A stretch of DNA of 5,891 nucleotides from Clostridia bacterium. GTDB lineage: Bacteria > Bacillota > Clostridia > Oscillospirales > CAG-272. Shown one piece after another: positions 1 to 5,870 of this stretch; position 1 is the first letter of the stretch; each line of letters begins with the position of its first letter. The DNA is taken from the NCBI GenBank assembly GCA_017629395.1, contig JAGBXH010000092.1, positions 1 through 5,891 of the forward strand, written 5' to 3'. A model generated the notes under the pieces. The model did not search any database. It had not been told where the DNA came from and saw only the letters and a list, made by a program, of their open reading frames with translations. A program made the translations under genes and the position numbers.

Positions 1-210
1 ACATATAGTATGCACGATCTCGTTTGTAATGTCAATCATTATTTCATATTTTTCTATATATATTTGATAAACCGCTGATCTGAAACATAAAGCTAAATTA
101 TGCTAAATATTTGTTTGACTACTATTTTGTGAGATGCATCCTACGGAGACTCTTTCATGTGGTCGAATATGTAAAAAGGGGGACGAAAGCTTACCTTGAC
201 ATAAACAAAC
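1..210. other. AT-rich upstream intergenic stretch, no gene seen
   Basis: This stretch is much richer in A and T than the coding regions that follow. I find no open frame with a ribosome binding site on either strand. A short direct repeat, GCTAAAT, occurs at 92-98 and 102-108. A purine-rich AAAAAGGGGGA around 174-184 resembles a Shine-Dalgarno sequence but leads to no start codon with an open frame. A TTGACA at 196-201 duplicates the -35 box 15 bp downstream but has no matching -10 box. It is probably the non-coding region upstream of the mnmE promoter. Confidence 0.5.
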
Positions 211-239
211 TTGACAAACTCCAAAAAATGGTTTATAAT
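211..239 (+). promoter_or_regulatory. Consensus sigma70/sigmaA promoter of mnmE
   Basis: TTGACA at 211-216 and TATAAT at 234-239 are separated by exactly 17 bp, matching the housekeeping sigma consensus at all twelve positions. Transcription would start near 246, giving a leader of about 34 nt before the mnmE ATG at 280. The surrounding DNA is AT-rich, as expected for a Firmicute promoter. A second TTGACA at 196-201 lacks a -10 partner at the right distance. Confidence 0.88.
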
Positions 240-267
240 TAAAATGATATATTATGTAAAAGATAAA

Positions 268-273
268 AGAGGG
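268..273 (+). promoter_or_regulatory. Ribosome binding site setting the mnmE start
   Basis: AGAGGG lies 6 nt upstream of the ATG at 280. It supports that ATG over the in-frame TTG at 211, which is itself the -35 box and so lies upstream of the predicted transcript. Confidence 0.75.
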
Positions 274-279
274 CTTTAT

Positions 280-1671
280 ATGATTACGGATACCATTGCT
301 GCCGTAAGCACCCCGTACGGCAAGGGCGGTGTTGCGCTGCTTCGCATCAGCGGTGAGCGTGCCGTGGAAATTGCCGCGCGCGTTTTTCTGCCTATGGGCG
401 GGAAATCCTTGGGCGATCTGGACGCCAATTATATGGTCTACGGGCGCATCGTGGACGTGGACGGCACGCAGGTGGATGACGGCATGGCTGTGGTGTTCCG
501 CGCGCCGCATTCGTTTACGGGCGAGGATACCGTGGAGATCACCTGCCACGGCGGCATTTTGGTCACCGAGACCGTGCTGACCTGCCTTTTGGCAGCAGGC
601 GCGCGTCCTGCCGAGGCGGGTGAGTTTACCAAGCGCGCCTTTATCAATGGCAAGTTAGGGCTTTCGGCTGCCGAGGCACTCGGGAACCTTCTTGAGGCGG
701 GCACGCGCGAGCAGATGCTGCTTTCGGGCGCGGGCACGCGCGGAGGACTTAGCAAAAAGACCAATGAAATATACGAGGGGCTGTGTTTGGTGCTCTCCAG
801 CATCTTTGCGGTCATTGATTATCCCGATGAGGATCTGGCGGACATGAGCCGCGAGCAAATTGCTGACGCGCTGACGGCAGCACTTGACAAAACGCGCAGG
901 CTTGCCGATACCTATCGCACGGGTCACGCGGTTGCCGAAGGGCTCCCCACGGTCATCGTGGGCAAGGCAAACGGCGGCAAGAGCTCGCTTTATAATCGCA
1001 TTGTGGGCAGGGAAGCGGCAATCGTGACCGATATTGCGGGCACGACGCGCGACGTGCTGAGCGAAACGGCAGCCTTAGGGCGCGTGACGGTGCGCTTGCA
1101 TGATACTGCAGGCTTGCGAGAGTCGGACGATTACGTGGAGCAGATCGGCATTGCGCGTGCGCTGGAGCACCTGGAGAGTGCTGAGCTGGTGCTTGCTGTG
1201 TTTGACGCGTGCGCTCCCTTGACCGATGAGGACGAGGATCTGTTACAAAAGCTTTCGCAGCACGCAGGCTGCGTGATCGGTGTGCTCAATAAGACCGACG
1301 TGGCAACGGATGCGCAGATATCTGCCCTGCAAGAACGCCTTGCACCGAGCGTGCAAACGACCACGTGCCTCTCTGCCATGACGGGTGCGGGATTTGATGC
1401 ACTTGTGCAGGTGGTGGAGCAGATGTTTATTGACGGTGCGATCGATTTGCGCCACGATGCCGTGGTGGCAAATGCGCGCCAGCATGCCGCGCTCATTCTG
1501 GCTTGCGAGCGGTTAGAGCAGGCACTTGGTGCTATCGAAATCGGACTGCCTATCGACCTTTGCTGCTCGGACGTCGAGCAGGCGGCAGAGGCACTTGCCG
1601 AGGTGGACGGCAGAGCCGTTTCCGAGGACGTGGTTGCAGGCATTTTCGCACATTTTTGCGTAGGAAAATAA
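280..1671 (+). CDS. mnmE: tRNA uridine-5-carboxymethylaminomethyl(34) synthesis GTPase MnmE
   Basis: Family knowledge: MnmE is a cytoplasmic GTPase that, with MnmG, modifies the wobble uridine (position 34) of certain tRNAs. The 463-aa product has the usual family length and layout. The N-terminal tetrahydrofolate-binding domain opens with DTIAAVSTPYGKGGVALLRISG. A helical domain follows, interrupted by the G domain. The G motifs are visible: P-loop GKANGGKS (228-235), AGTTRD (253-258), DTAG (275-278), NKTD (337-340) and an SAM G5 element (365-367). The protein ends in CVGK, a version of the family's C-terminal CIGK with its functional cysteine (C460). The ATG at 280 is chosen because it starts at the conserved N-terminus, has an AGAGGG site, and lies downstream of a consensus promoter. 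Oddities: the P-loop reads ANGG where PNVG or PNAG is usual, and mnmG does not follow; the next gene is metabolic. Confidence 0.96.
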   Translation: MITDTIAAVSTPYGKGGVALLRISGERAVEIAARVFLPMGGKSLGDLDANYMVYGRIVDVDGTQVDDGMAVVFRAPHSFTGEDTVEITCHGGILVTETVLTCLLAAGARPAEAGEFTKRAFINGKLGLSAAEALGNLLEAGTREQMLLSGAGTRGGLSKKTNEIYEGLCLVLSSIFAVIDYPDEDLADMSREQIADALTAALDKTRRLADTYRTGHAVAEGLPTVIVGKANGGKSSLYNRIVGREAAIVTDIAGTTRDVLSETAALGRVTVRLHDTAGLRESDDYVEQIGIARALEHLESAELVLAVFDACAPLTDEDEDLLQKLSQHAGCVIGVLNKTDVATDAQISALQERLAPSVQTTTCLSAMTGAGFDALVQVVEQMFIDGAIDLRHDAVVANARQHAALILACERLEQALGAIEIGLPIDLCCSDVEQAAEALAEVDGRAVSEDVVAGIFAHFCVGK

Positions 1672-1730
1672 AGGATTTACGGATTCCGGCATTTAGAATG
1701 GGCAGCAAAACGACACGGAAGTGTGTGATA

Positions 1731-1755
1731 AAGGCGTCCCCCGGGGGGAAGCCTT
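1731..1755 (+). other. Imperfect GC-rich hairpin after mnmE
   Basis: AAGGC at 1731-1735 pairs with GCCTT at 1751-1755. After one mismatch, TCCC (1737-1740) pairs with GGGA (1746-1749) around a 5-nt loop. No T run follows, so it is not a standard intrinsic terminator, although its place 60 bp after the mnmE stop would suit one. It could also be a degraded intergenic repeat or chance GC-rich symmetry. Confidence 0.35.
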
Positions 1756-1790
1756 AGCAGCGCGCATCTGTAATATTTGCTTATCCGTTT

Positions 1791-1825
1791 TCGGGGGATG
1801 GAATGAATGACTTTCGAATCCCCGA
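1791..1825 (+). other. Stem-loop in the leader of the flavoprotein gene
   Basis: TCGGGG at 1791-1796 pairs with CCCCGA at 1820-1825. With one bulged G, two more pairs (AT with AT) extend the stem around a loop of about 17 nt. It is followed by an A-rich run (about 1835-1857) and then the AGGAG site of the next gene, so it does not look like a terminator for + strand transcripts. The repeat ATCCG flanks it at 1783-1787 and 1828-1832. A regulatory leader is possible, but I recognise no riboswitch class. Confidence 0.35.
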
Positions 1826-1873
1826 CGATCCGAAGAAACAAAAAATAAAAATAATATACATAGGAGAAGCGTT

Positions 1874-3940
1874 ATGAATCAACAAACCGATCCCAAGTAT
1901 CAAGCGTTGTTTACGCCTTGGAAGATTGGCAACGTCGAGATCAAAAACCGTATCGTCATGTGCCCCATGGGCGGCACTTCGCTGTTCGGTTGGTTTGAGC
2001 TGACGGGCTGCCACTTTGACAAGGAGGCTGCCAAGCTGTTTTTGGAGCGCGCGCAAAACAACGTCGGTCTGATCATCCCCGGTATCGCGCCCATTCGTGA
2101 TACCTTCTGGGGCAAGTATCTGTACCAGAATCCCAAGATGTTCGAGGAGCTCAAGGAGTTTATGGACGAGATCCATAAAACGGGAGCAAAGCTGTTTATT
2201 CAGCTGACCGCAGGTATGGGCCGCTCCTGGGCAATCACCGAGCTGGTAGCACCTCTGCACAAGAACAAGCTGACCCGCACGCTGATCAAGCCCGTGCTGG
2301 ATACCAATCACGAGCTTGCATCTCCCAGCCCTCAGCCCTCTCGTTGGGCACACGATATCATCTGCCCCGAGATGACCAAGGAGCAGATCCACGAGATCAT
2401 CGAGGCATTTGCCAAGACCGCAAAGCTTTGCCGTGATGCGGGCGTGGACGGCGTGGAGGTGCACGCTGTGCACGAAGGGTATCTGCTTGACCAGTTTGCC
2501 ATTGAGTTCTTTAACAAGCGCACCGACGAGTACGGCGGCAGCTTTGAGAACCGCTACCGTTTCGCAGCCGAGATCGTCAAGGCGATCAAGGAAGCGTGCG
2601 GCGAGGATTACCCCGTTTCTCTGCGCTATTCCGTAGAGTCCAAGATGAAGGGCTTTTGTGAGGGGGCTATGCCCGGTGAGGAGTACGTCGAGGTGGGCAG
2701 AAACATGGAAGAGTCCGAAAAGGCTGCAAAATTTTTGCAGGATGCGGGCTACGATATGCTCAATGCCGACAACGGTACGTATGACTCCTGGTACTGGGCG
2801 CATCCGCCGATGTACATGCCGCAGAACTGCAACCTTGAGGACGTCGCGCACATAAAGAAGTTCGTGGATATTCCCGTGGTCTGCGCAGGCAGAATGGAGC
2901 CCGACGTGGGTGCGCAGGCGGTTGCGGACGGTCTGATCGACGGCGTAGGTGTTGCAAGACAGTTCTTGGTTGACCCCGAATGGGTGACCAAGCTGATCGA
3001 GGACAGACTTGAAGATATCAAGCCTTGCATCTGCTGCCACGCAGGCTGCTTTAACTTCTCCTCCTCCAAGGGTCACGCCAACACGCAGGATCTGACCGAT
3101 ACCATGGGTCTTTCCCGCTGCGCGCTGAACCCCGAAACCATGCAATCTAAAAAATATCACCTTGAGCCTGCCAAGAAGGCAAAGAAGATCGCCGTCATCG
3201 GCGGCGGTATCGGCGGTATGGAAGCTGCCATCGTTTGCGCAAAGCGCGGCCACAAGGTCACTTTGTACGAAAAGAGTGACAAGCTGGGCGGTGTGTTCAT
3301 TGCGGCTGCCGCACCCTCCTATAAGGAGAAGGACCGCGATCTGATCGCTTGGTATATCCGCGAGCTGGCAAAGCATCCCATCGAGGTCAAGATGAACACT
3401 GAGATCAAGGACGTCAAGGCTCTGGATGCTGACGAGGTCATCGTTGCAACCGGTGCCGTTGCTAAGCGCATTCCGATCCCCGGTGTGGAGCGTTCGATCG
3501 AGGCTGTGGACTTCCTCTTGGGCAACAAGACCGTAGGCGACAAGGTCGTCATCATCGGCGGCGGTTTGACCGGTTGCGAGATCGCATACGAGCTTTACCT
3601 GCAGGGAAAGCAGCCCACGGTTGTGGAAATGCAGGACGACCTGATCACCACCAAGGGTATTTGCTTGGCAAACACCTCTTATCTGCGTGATTTCTTTAAG
3701 ACCAACAAGGTGCCTGTGCTGCTGGAAACCGGCGTTGCGGCAATTACCGAGAGCGGTGTGACAGTCAAGCACAAGGACGGCACCACCGAGGATATCGCGG
3801 CTGATTCCGTCATTCTCTCTGTTGGCTATAATCCCGCTCCCGTTGCCACCAAGGGCGTACACGTCATCGGTGACGCCAAGGCGGTAGGCAACCTGCGTAC
3901 CGTTATCTGGGGCGCGTGGGATGTGGCAATGAAGCTGTAA
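1874..3940 (+). CDS. NADH:flavin oxidoreductase, 2-enoate / 2,4-dienoyl-CoA reductase type (FMN, Fe-S, FAD)
   Basis: This 688-aa protein has the multidomain architecture of 2,4-dienoyl-CoA reductase (FadH), 2-enoate reductases and the bile-acid enzymes BaiCD/BaiH. Residues about 10-380 form an Old Yellow Enzyme TIM barrel: FTPWKIGNVEIKNRIVMCPM near the start, HAVHEGYLLDQF at 197-208, RTDEYGGSFENR at 216-227, and the FMN-phosphate region CAGR (337-340) and GVARQFLVDP (359-368). Cysteines 385, 388, 392 and 416 are the likely 4Fe-4S ligands. A Rossmann motif VIGGGIGGMEAA (441-452) should bind FAD, and a second, VIIGGGLTGCEIA (559-571), should bind NAD(P)H. VIGDA (664-668) is the usual C-terminal FAD contact. 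Family enzymes pass hydride from NAD(P)H via FAD, Fe-S and FMN to an activated C=C bond. The ATG at 1874 has AGGAG 7 nt upstream. The substrate cannot be read from sequence; the AcnX genes downstream suggest a dehydration product. No signal peptide is seen, so it is probably cytoplasmic and oxygen-sensitive. Confidence 0.92.
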   Translation: MNQQTDPKYQALFTPWKIGNVEIKNRIVMCPMGGTSLFGWFELTGCHFDKEAAKLFLERAQNNVGLIIPGIAPIRDTFWGKYLYQNPKMFEELKEFMDEIHKTGAKLFIQLTAGMGRSWAITELVAPLHKNKLTRTLIKPVLDTNHELASPSPQPSRWAHDIICPEMTKEQIHEIIEAFAKTAKLCRDAGVDGVEVHAVHEGYLLDQFAIEFFNKRTDEYGGSFENRYRFAAEIVKAIKEACGEDYPVSLRYSVESKMKGFCEGAMPGEEYVEVGRNMEESEKAAKFLQDAGYDMLNADNGTYDSWYWAHPPMYMPQNCNLEDVAHIKKFVDIPVVCAGRMEPDVGAQAVADGLIDGVGVARQFLVDPEWVTKLIEDRLEDIKPCICCHAGCFNFSSSKGHANTQDLTDTMGLSRCALNPETMQSKKYHLEPAKKAKKIAVIGGGIGGMEAAIVCAKRGHKVTLYEKSDKLGGVFIAAAAPSYKEKDRDLIAWYIRELAKHPIEVKMNTEIKDVKALDADEVIVATGAVAKRIPIPGVERSIEAVDFLLGNKTVGDKVVIIGGGLTGCEIAYELYLQGKQPTVVEMQDDLITTKGICLANTSYLRDFFKTNKVPVLLETGVAAITESGVTVKHKDGTTEDIAADSVILSVGYNPAPVATKGVHVIGDAKAVGNLRTVIWGAWDVAMKL

Positions 3941-4075
3941 GCTTCATTGCAGTGAAATCCCGACTGCGTCGGGGTGAAATTCGCCCTTCGGGCGAGTGAA
4001 ATTGCGCTTCGCGCAGTGAAATCTTCGCTTGCAGCGAAGGTTGTGGTAGATTTTCTTCGCGATGCGAAGAAAATC
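3926..4075 (+). repeat. Array of six stem-loops with GTGAAAT spacers
   Basis: Six perfect inverted repeats stand in tandem. Stems are: 3926-3935 with 3941-3950 (10 bp, loop TGTAA); 3959-3964 with 3968-3973 (6 bp, loop TGC); 3981-3986 with 3990-3995 (6 bp, loop TTC); 4003-4007 with 4011-4015 (5 bp, loop TTC); 4023-4029 with 4033-4039 (7 bp, loop TGC); 4049-4060 with 4064-4075 (12 bp, loop GAT). GTGAAAT occurs at 3952, 3974, 3996 and 4016, spaced 22, 22 and 20 bp. The last spacer (4040-4048) has lost it. Stem sequences differ between units but each arm complements its partner, so pairing rather than sequence is kept. The array fills nearly all the gap between the flavoprotein and AcnX genes, and its first arm overlaps the end of the flavoprotein gene. 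Function is unknown: mRNA processing or stability, translation tuning, or a DNA-level repeat family are all possible. Confidence 0.85.
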
Positions 4076-4090
4076 GAATTGAATTGTATG

Positions 4091-4096
4091 AAAGGA
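4091..4096 (+). promoter_or_regulatory. Ribosome binding site setting the AcnX large-subunit start
   Basis: AAAGGA lies 9 nt before the ATG at 4106. The alternative in-frame ATG at 4088 has only AT-rich, non-SD sequence ahead of it, and the GTG at 3974 sits inside the hairpin array. The site begins 16 bp after the last stem-loop. Confidence 0.7.
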
Positions 4097-4105
4097 TTTA
4101 CGTCT

Positions 4106-5383
4106 ATGATACTGACAAAGGAACAACAGGCGATTTTGGACGGCGAGCAGGGACAAACGCTTGCCAAGGTCATGAAAACGCTTGTCATGTACGGTGATGC
4201 ATTTGAGGCTGAAAAGCTGGTGCCCATCACCTCGCAATATAACCACCTCGTCACCTCCTTCGGTCTGAAGGTCATGTCCCCCGTGTATGATCTGATGCAG
4301 CAGCTTTTGGATGCGGGCGTCATGTCGGGACAGAAGTTCTCGGTTGACCCCAGACCCCTTGACAAGAACGTGCCCGCGAACTTCTTGCAGAATTTTGTGT
4401 TCAACAAGTTCATGTACACCAAGCAGGATTTCTATGAAAAGCAGCTGCACGAGCTGGGTCTTAAGGATGATAAGGCGTTCACCTGCGCTTGCTACATGGA
4501 TGAGGTAGGCAATCGCCCCAAGAAGGGTGACGTGCTGTCCTGGGCAGAGTCCTCGGCGGTCGTGTACGCAAACTCCGTGCTGGGTGCGCGCTGCAACCGT
4601 AATTCGGGTATTATTGATATCATGGGCTCTATCGTGGGCTACGTGCCTTACTTTGGTCTTTTGACCGACGAGGGCAGAAAGGCTACCTGGGTCGTCAAGG
4701 TTCAGACCTCCAAGAAGCCCGAGGCGCAGCTGCTCGGCTCTGCCATCGGTATGAAGGTCATGGAGGACGTGCCCTACGTAGTGGGACTTGACGCATGGAT
4801 CGGCAACGAGCTGGACGATGCGGCTTGCTCTTACTTAAAGGACTTCGGCGCGGCAACCGCTTCCAACGGTGCAGTTGGTCTTTACCACATTGCAAATCTG
4901 ACGCCCGAGGCAAAAGAGCTTGGTGAAGCGCTGATTGCAGAGGGTGCGCGTGAATACGTCATTGACGATGCGGAGCTTGCAAGAGTGCAGAGCGAGTATC
5001 CCATGATGTGGAAGAAGGAGGACGCAACGCCCAAGCTTTGCTTTGTCGGCTGTCCTCACCTGTCCTTGGAGCAGCTCAAGACCTGGACTGACAATATTGA
5101 AGCAGCGCTTGCCGCAAACGGTAAGAAAAAGGTGGTCATTCCCACCGTGCTGACCGCTGCGCCCGGCGTGCTGGAGGTGTTCAATCAGACCGAGTATGCA
5201 AGCAGACTCAAGGCAACCGGCGTGATCACCTCGTACATCTGTCCTTTGATGTACATGAACAATCCGCTTTGCAAGAAGATGCCCGTCATCACCTCGTCCA
5301 ATAAGCTGCGCACCTATACCAGCGCAAGATATTACCGCGACGAGCAGATCTTGGAGGCTATTACGGGAGGTAACAAGGCATGA
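4106..5383 (+). CDS. Aconitase X large (catalytic) subunit, DUF521 family
   Basis: The 425-aa product matches the AcnX catalytic domain in length and motifs. It opens with LTKEQQAILDGEQG, close to the family's usual LT-EE-A-LDGE-G start. It carries TCACYMDEVGNRPKKGD (126-142), WAESSAVVYANSVLGARCNR (146-165) and FVGCPHLSLEQL (313-324). Family knowledge: AcnX proteins are iron-sulfur dehydratases distantly related to aconitase; characterised members act on cis-3-hydroxy-L-proline in bacteria and mevalonate 5-phosphate in archaea. Candidate cluster cysteines are C127, C129, C163, C316 and C379; I cannot say which are ligands. Position 163 is Cys in GARCNR, where the versions I recall usually have Thr (GARTNR). 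The C-terminus (SSNKLRTYTSARYYRDEQILEAITGG) also differs from the common ending. The start at 4106 is set by the AAAGGA site and the fit to the family N-terminus. The stop overlaps the small-subunit start by 4 bp. The substrate is unresolved. Confidence 0.9.
   Translation: MILTKEQQAILDGEQGQTLAKVMKTLVMYGDAFEAEKLVPITSQYNHLVTSFGLKVMSPVYDLMQQLLDAGVMSGQKFSVDPRPLDKNVPANFLQNFVFNKFMYTKQDFYEKQLHELGLKDDKAFTCACYMDEVGNRPKKGDVLSWAESSAVVYANSVLGARCNRNSGIIDIMGSIVGYVPYFGLLTDEGRKATWVVKVQTSKKPEAQLLGSAIGMKVMEDVPYVVGLDAWIGNELDDAACSYLKDFGAATASNGAVGLYHIANLTPEAKELGEALIAEGAREYVIDDAELARVQSEYPMMWKKEDATPKLCFVGCPHLSLEQLKTWTDNIEAALAANGKKKVVIPTVLTAAPGVLEVFNQTEYASRLKATGVITSYICPLMYMNNPLCKKMPVITSSNKLRTYTSARYYRDEQILEAITGGNKA
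5365..5371 (+). promoter_or_regulatory. Ribosome binding site of the small subunit, inside the large-subunit gene
   Basis: GGGAGGT lies 8 nt before the ATG at 5380, within the last codons of the large subunit, where it encodes part of the terminal GGNKA tail. With the ATGA overlap it indicates translational coupling, suited to equal amounts of the two subunits. Confidence 0.75.
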
Positions 5384-5823
5384 GAGAATTCAAGGGTAGA
5401 GTAGTCACCTCCGGCGAGGTCAAGGCAGAGGCACTTGTTTCCACGCAGGGCTTTAACACGCTGGCATCCTTCCAAATGGCGCTGCAGTTTGGCGACAAAG
5501 AGGTCAAGTGCGGTGACCAGAATAACGCAGATCTGCACGGCAAGAGTATGATCGGCAAGGCTTTGTGCCTGCCTCAGACTATTGGCTCGACCACGGGTGG
5601 TTTGGTTCTGTATTGCGCGTGCGCTATGCACAAGCAGCCTGCGTGCATGCTGTTTGCTAATCACATCGACTCCTTGGCAGCCGCAGGCGCGGTGCTTGCC
5701 GACGTTTGGGTCGAGGGCGTGAGCATGCCCGTTGTCGATTGCCTTGGCGACGAGTTCCTTTCTTACGTCAAGGACGGCATGACCATCACTGTCAAAGAGG
5801 ACGGCGTGGTTGTCGTAGAATAA
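5380..5823 (+). CDS. Aconitase X small (swivel) subunit, DUF126 family
   Basis: This 147-aa protein corresponds to the swivelling beta-barrel domain of AcnX, which in many bacteria is fused to the catalytic domain and in others, as here and in archaea, is a separate subunit. Visible family features are the N-terminal GRVVTSGEVKAEALVS (6-21), the LHGKSMIGKALCLPQTIGST segment (52-71) with the IGS serine (S70) where the family has a conserved, probably catalytic Ser, and a late VVDCLGDEFLSYVKDGMTI region (118-136) next to the barrel end. It should dock on the large subunit to complete the active site. The ATG overlaps the large-subunit stop as ATGA, and a GGGAGGT site sits inside the upstream gene. 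The gene ends 11 bp before an intrinsic terminator, making it the last of the unit. No membrane segment or signal peptide is seen. Confidence 0.9.
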   Translation: MREFKGRVVTSGEVKAEALVSTQGFNTLASFQMALQFGDKEVKCGDQNNADLHGKSMIGKALCLPQTIGSTTGGLVLYCACAMHKQPACMLFANHIDSLAAAGAVLADVWVEGVSMPVVDCLGDEFLSYVKDGMTITVKEDGVVVVE

Positions 5824-5834
5824 GAGAAACGTAG

Positions 5835-5870
5835 AAAAATCCCTGCATCGGTGATGCAGGGATTTTTGTT
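5835..5870 (+). terminator. Intrinsic terminator after the AcnX genes
   Basis: AAAAATCCCTGCATC at 5835-5849 pairs perfectly with 5853-5867 around a GGT loop, giving a 15-bp stem. Its right arm ends in TTTTT followed by GTT. Because the left arm begins with AAAAA, it could also terminate transcription arriving on the opposite strand. It marks the end of the flavoprotein-AcnX unit. Confidence 0.92.

Noticed and set aside
103..549. Minus-strand frame of 148 codons across the mnmE promoter and 5' end
   Set aside because: It runs through the consensus promoter and antisense to conserved MnmE codons, and its product shows no family resemblance.
1731..1755. Rho-independent terminator of mnmE
   Set aside because: The stem has an internal mismatch and is followed by AGCAGCGC rather than a T run, so it is listed only as a hairpin.
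1781..3862. A 693-codon open frame on the minus strand, antisense to the flavoprotein gene
   Set aside because: It mirrors the + strand gene almost end to end and its translation shows no recognisable domain. The + strand frame has clear FMN, Fe-S and Rossmann motifs plus an AGGAG site. Long antisense frames are a known by-product of biased codon use.
3926..4075. CRISPR array
   Set aside because: The constant element is only 7 nt, units are 20-22 bp, and the variable parts are self-complementary hairpins rather than unrelated spacers. No cas gene is present.
4023..4075. Intrinsic terminator between the flavoprotein and AcnX genes
   Set aside because: Neither of the last two stem-loops is followed by a T run. 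The T-rich stretch at 4051-4054 is the left arm of the final stem.
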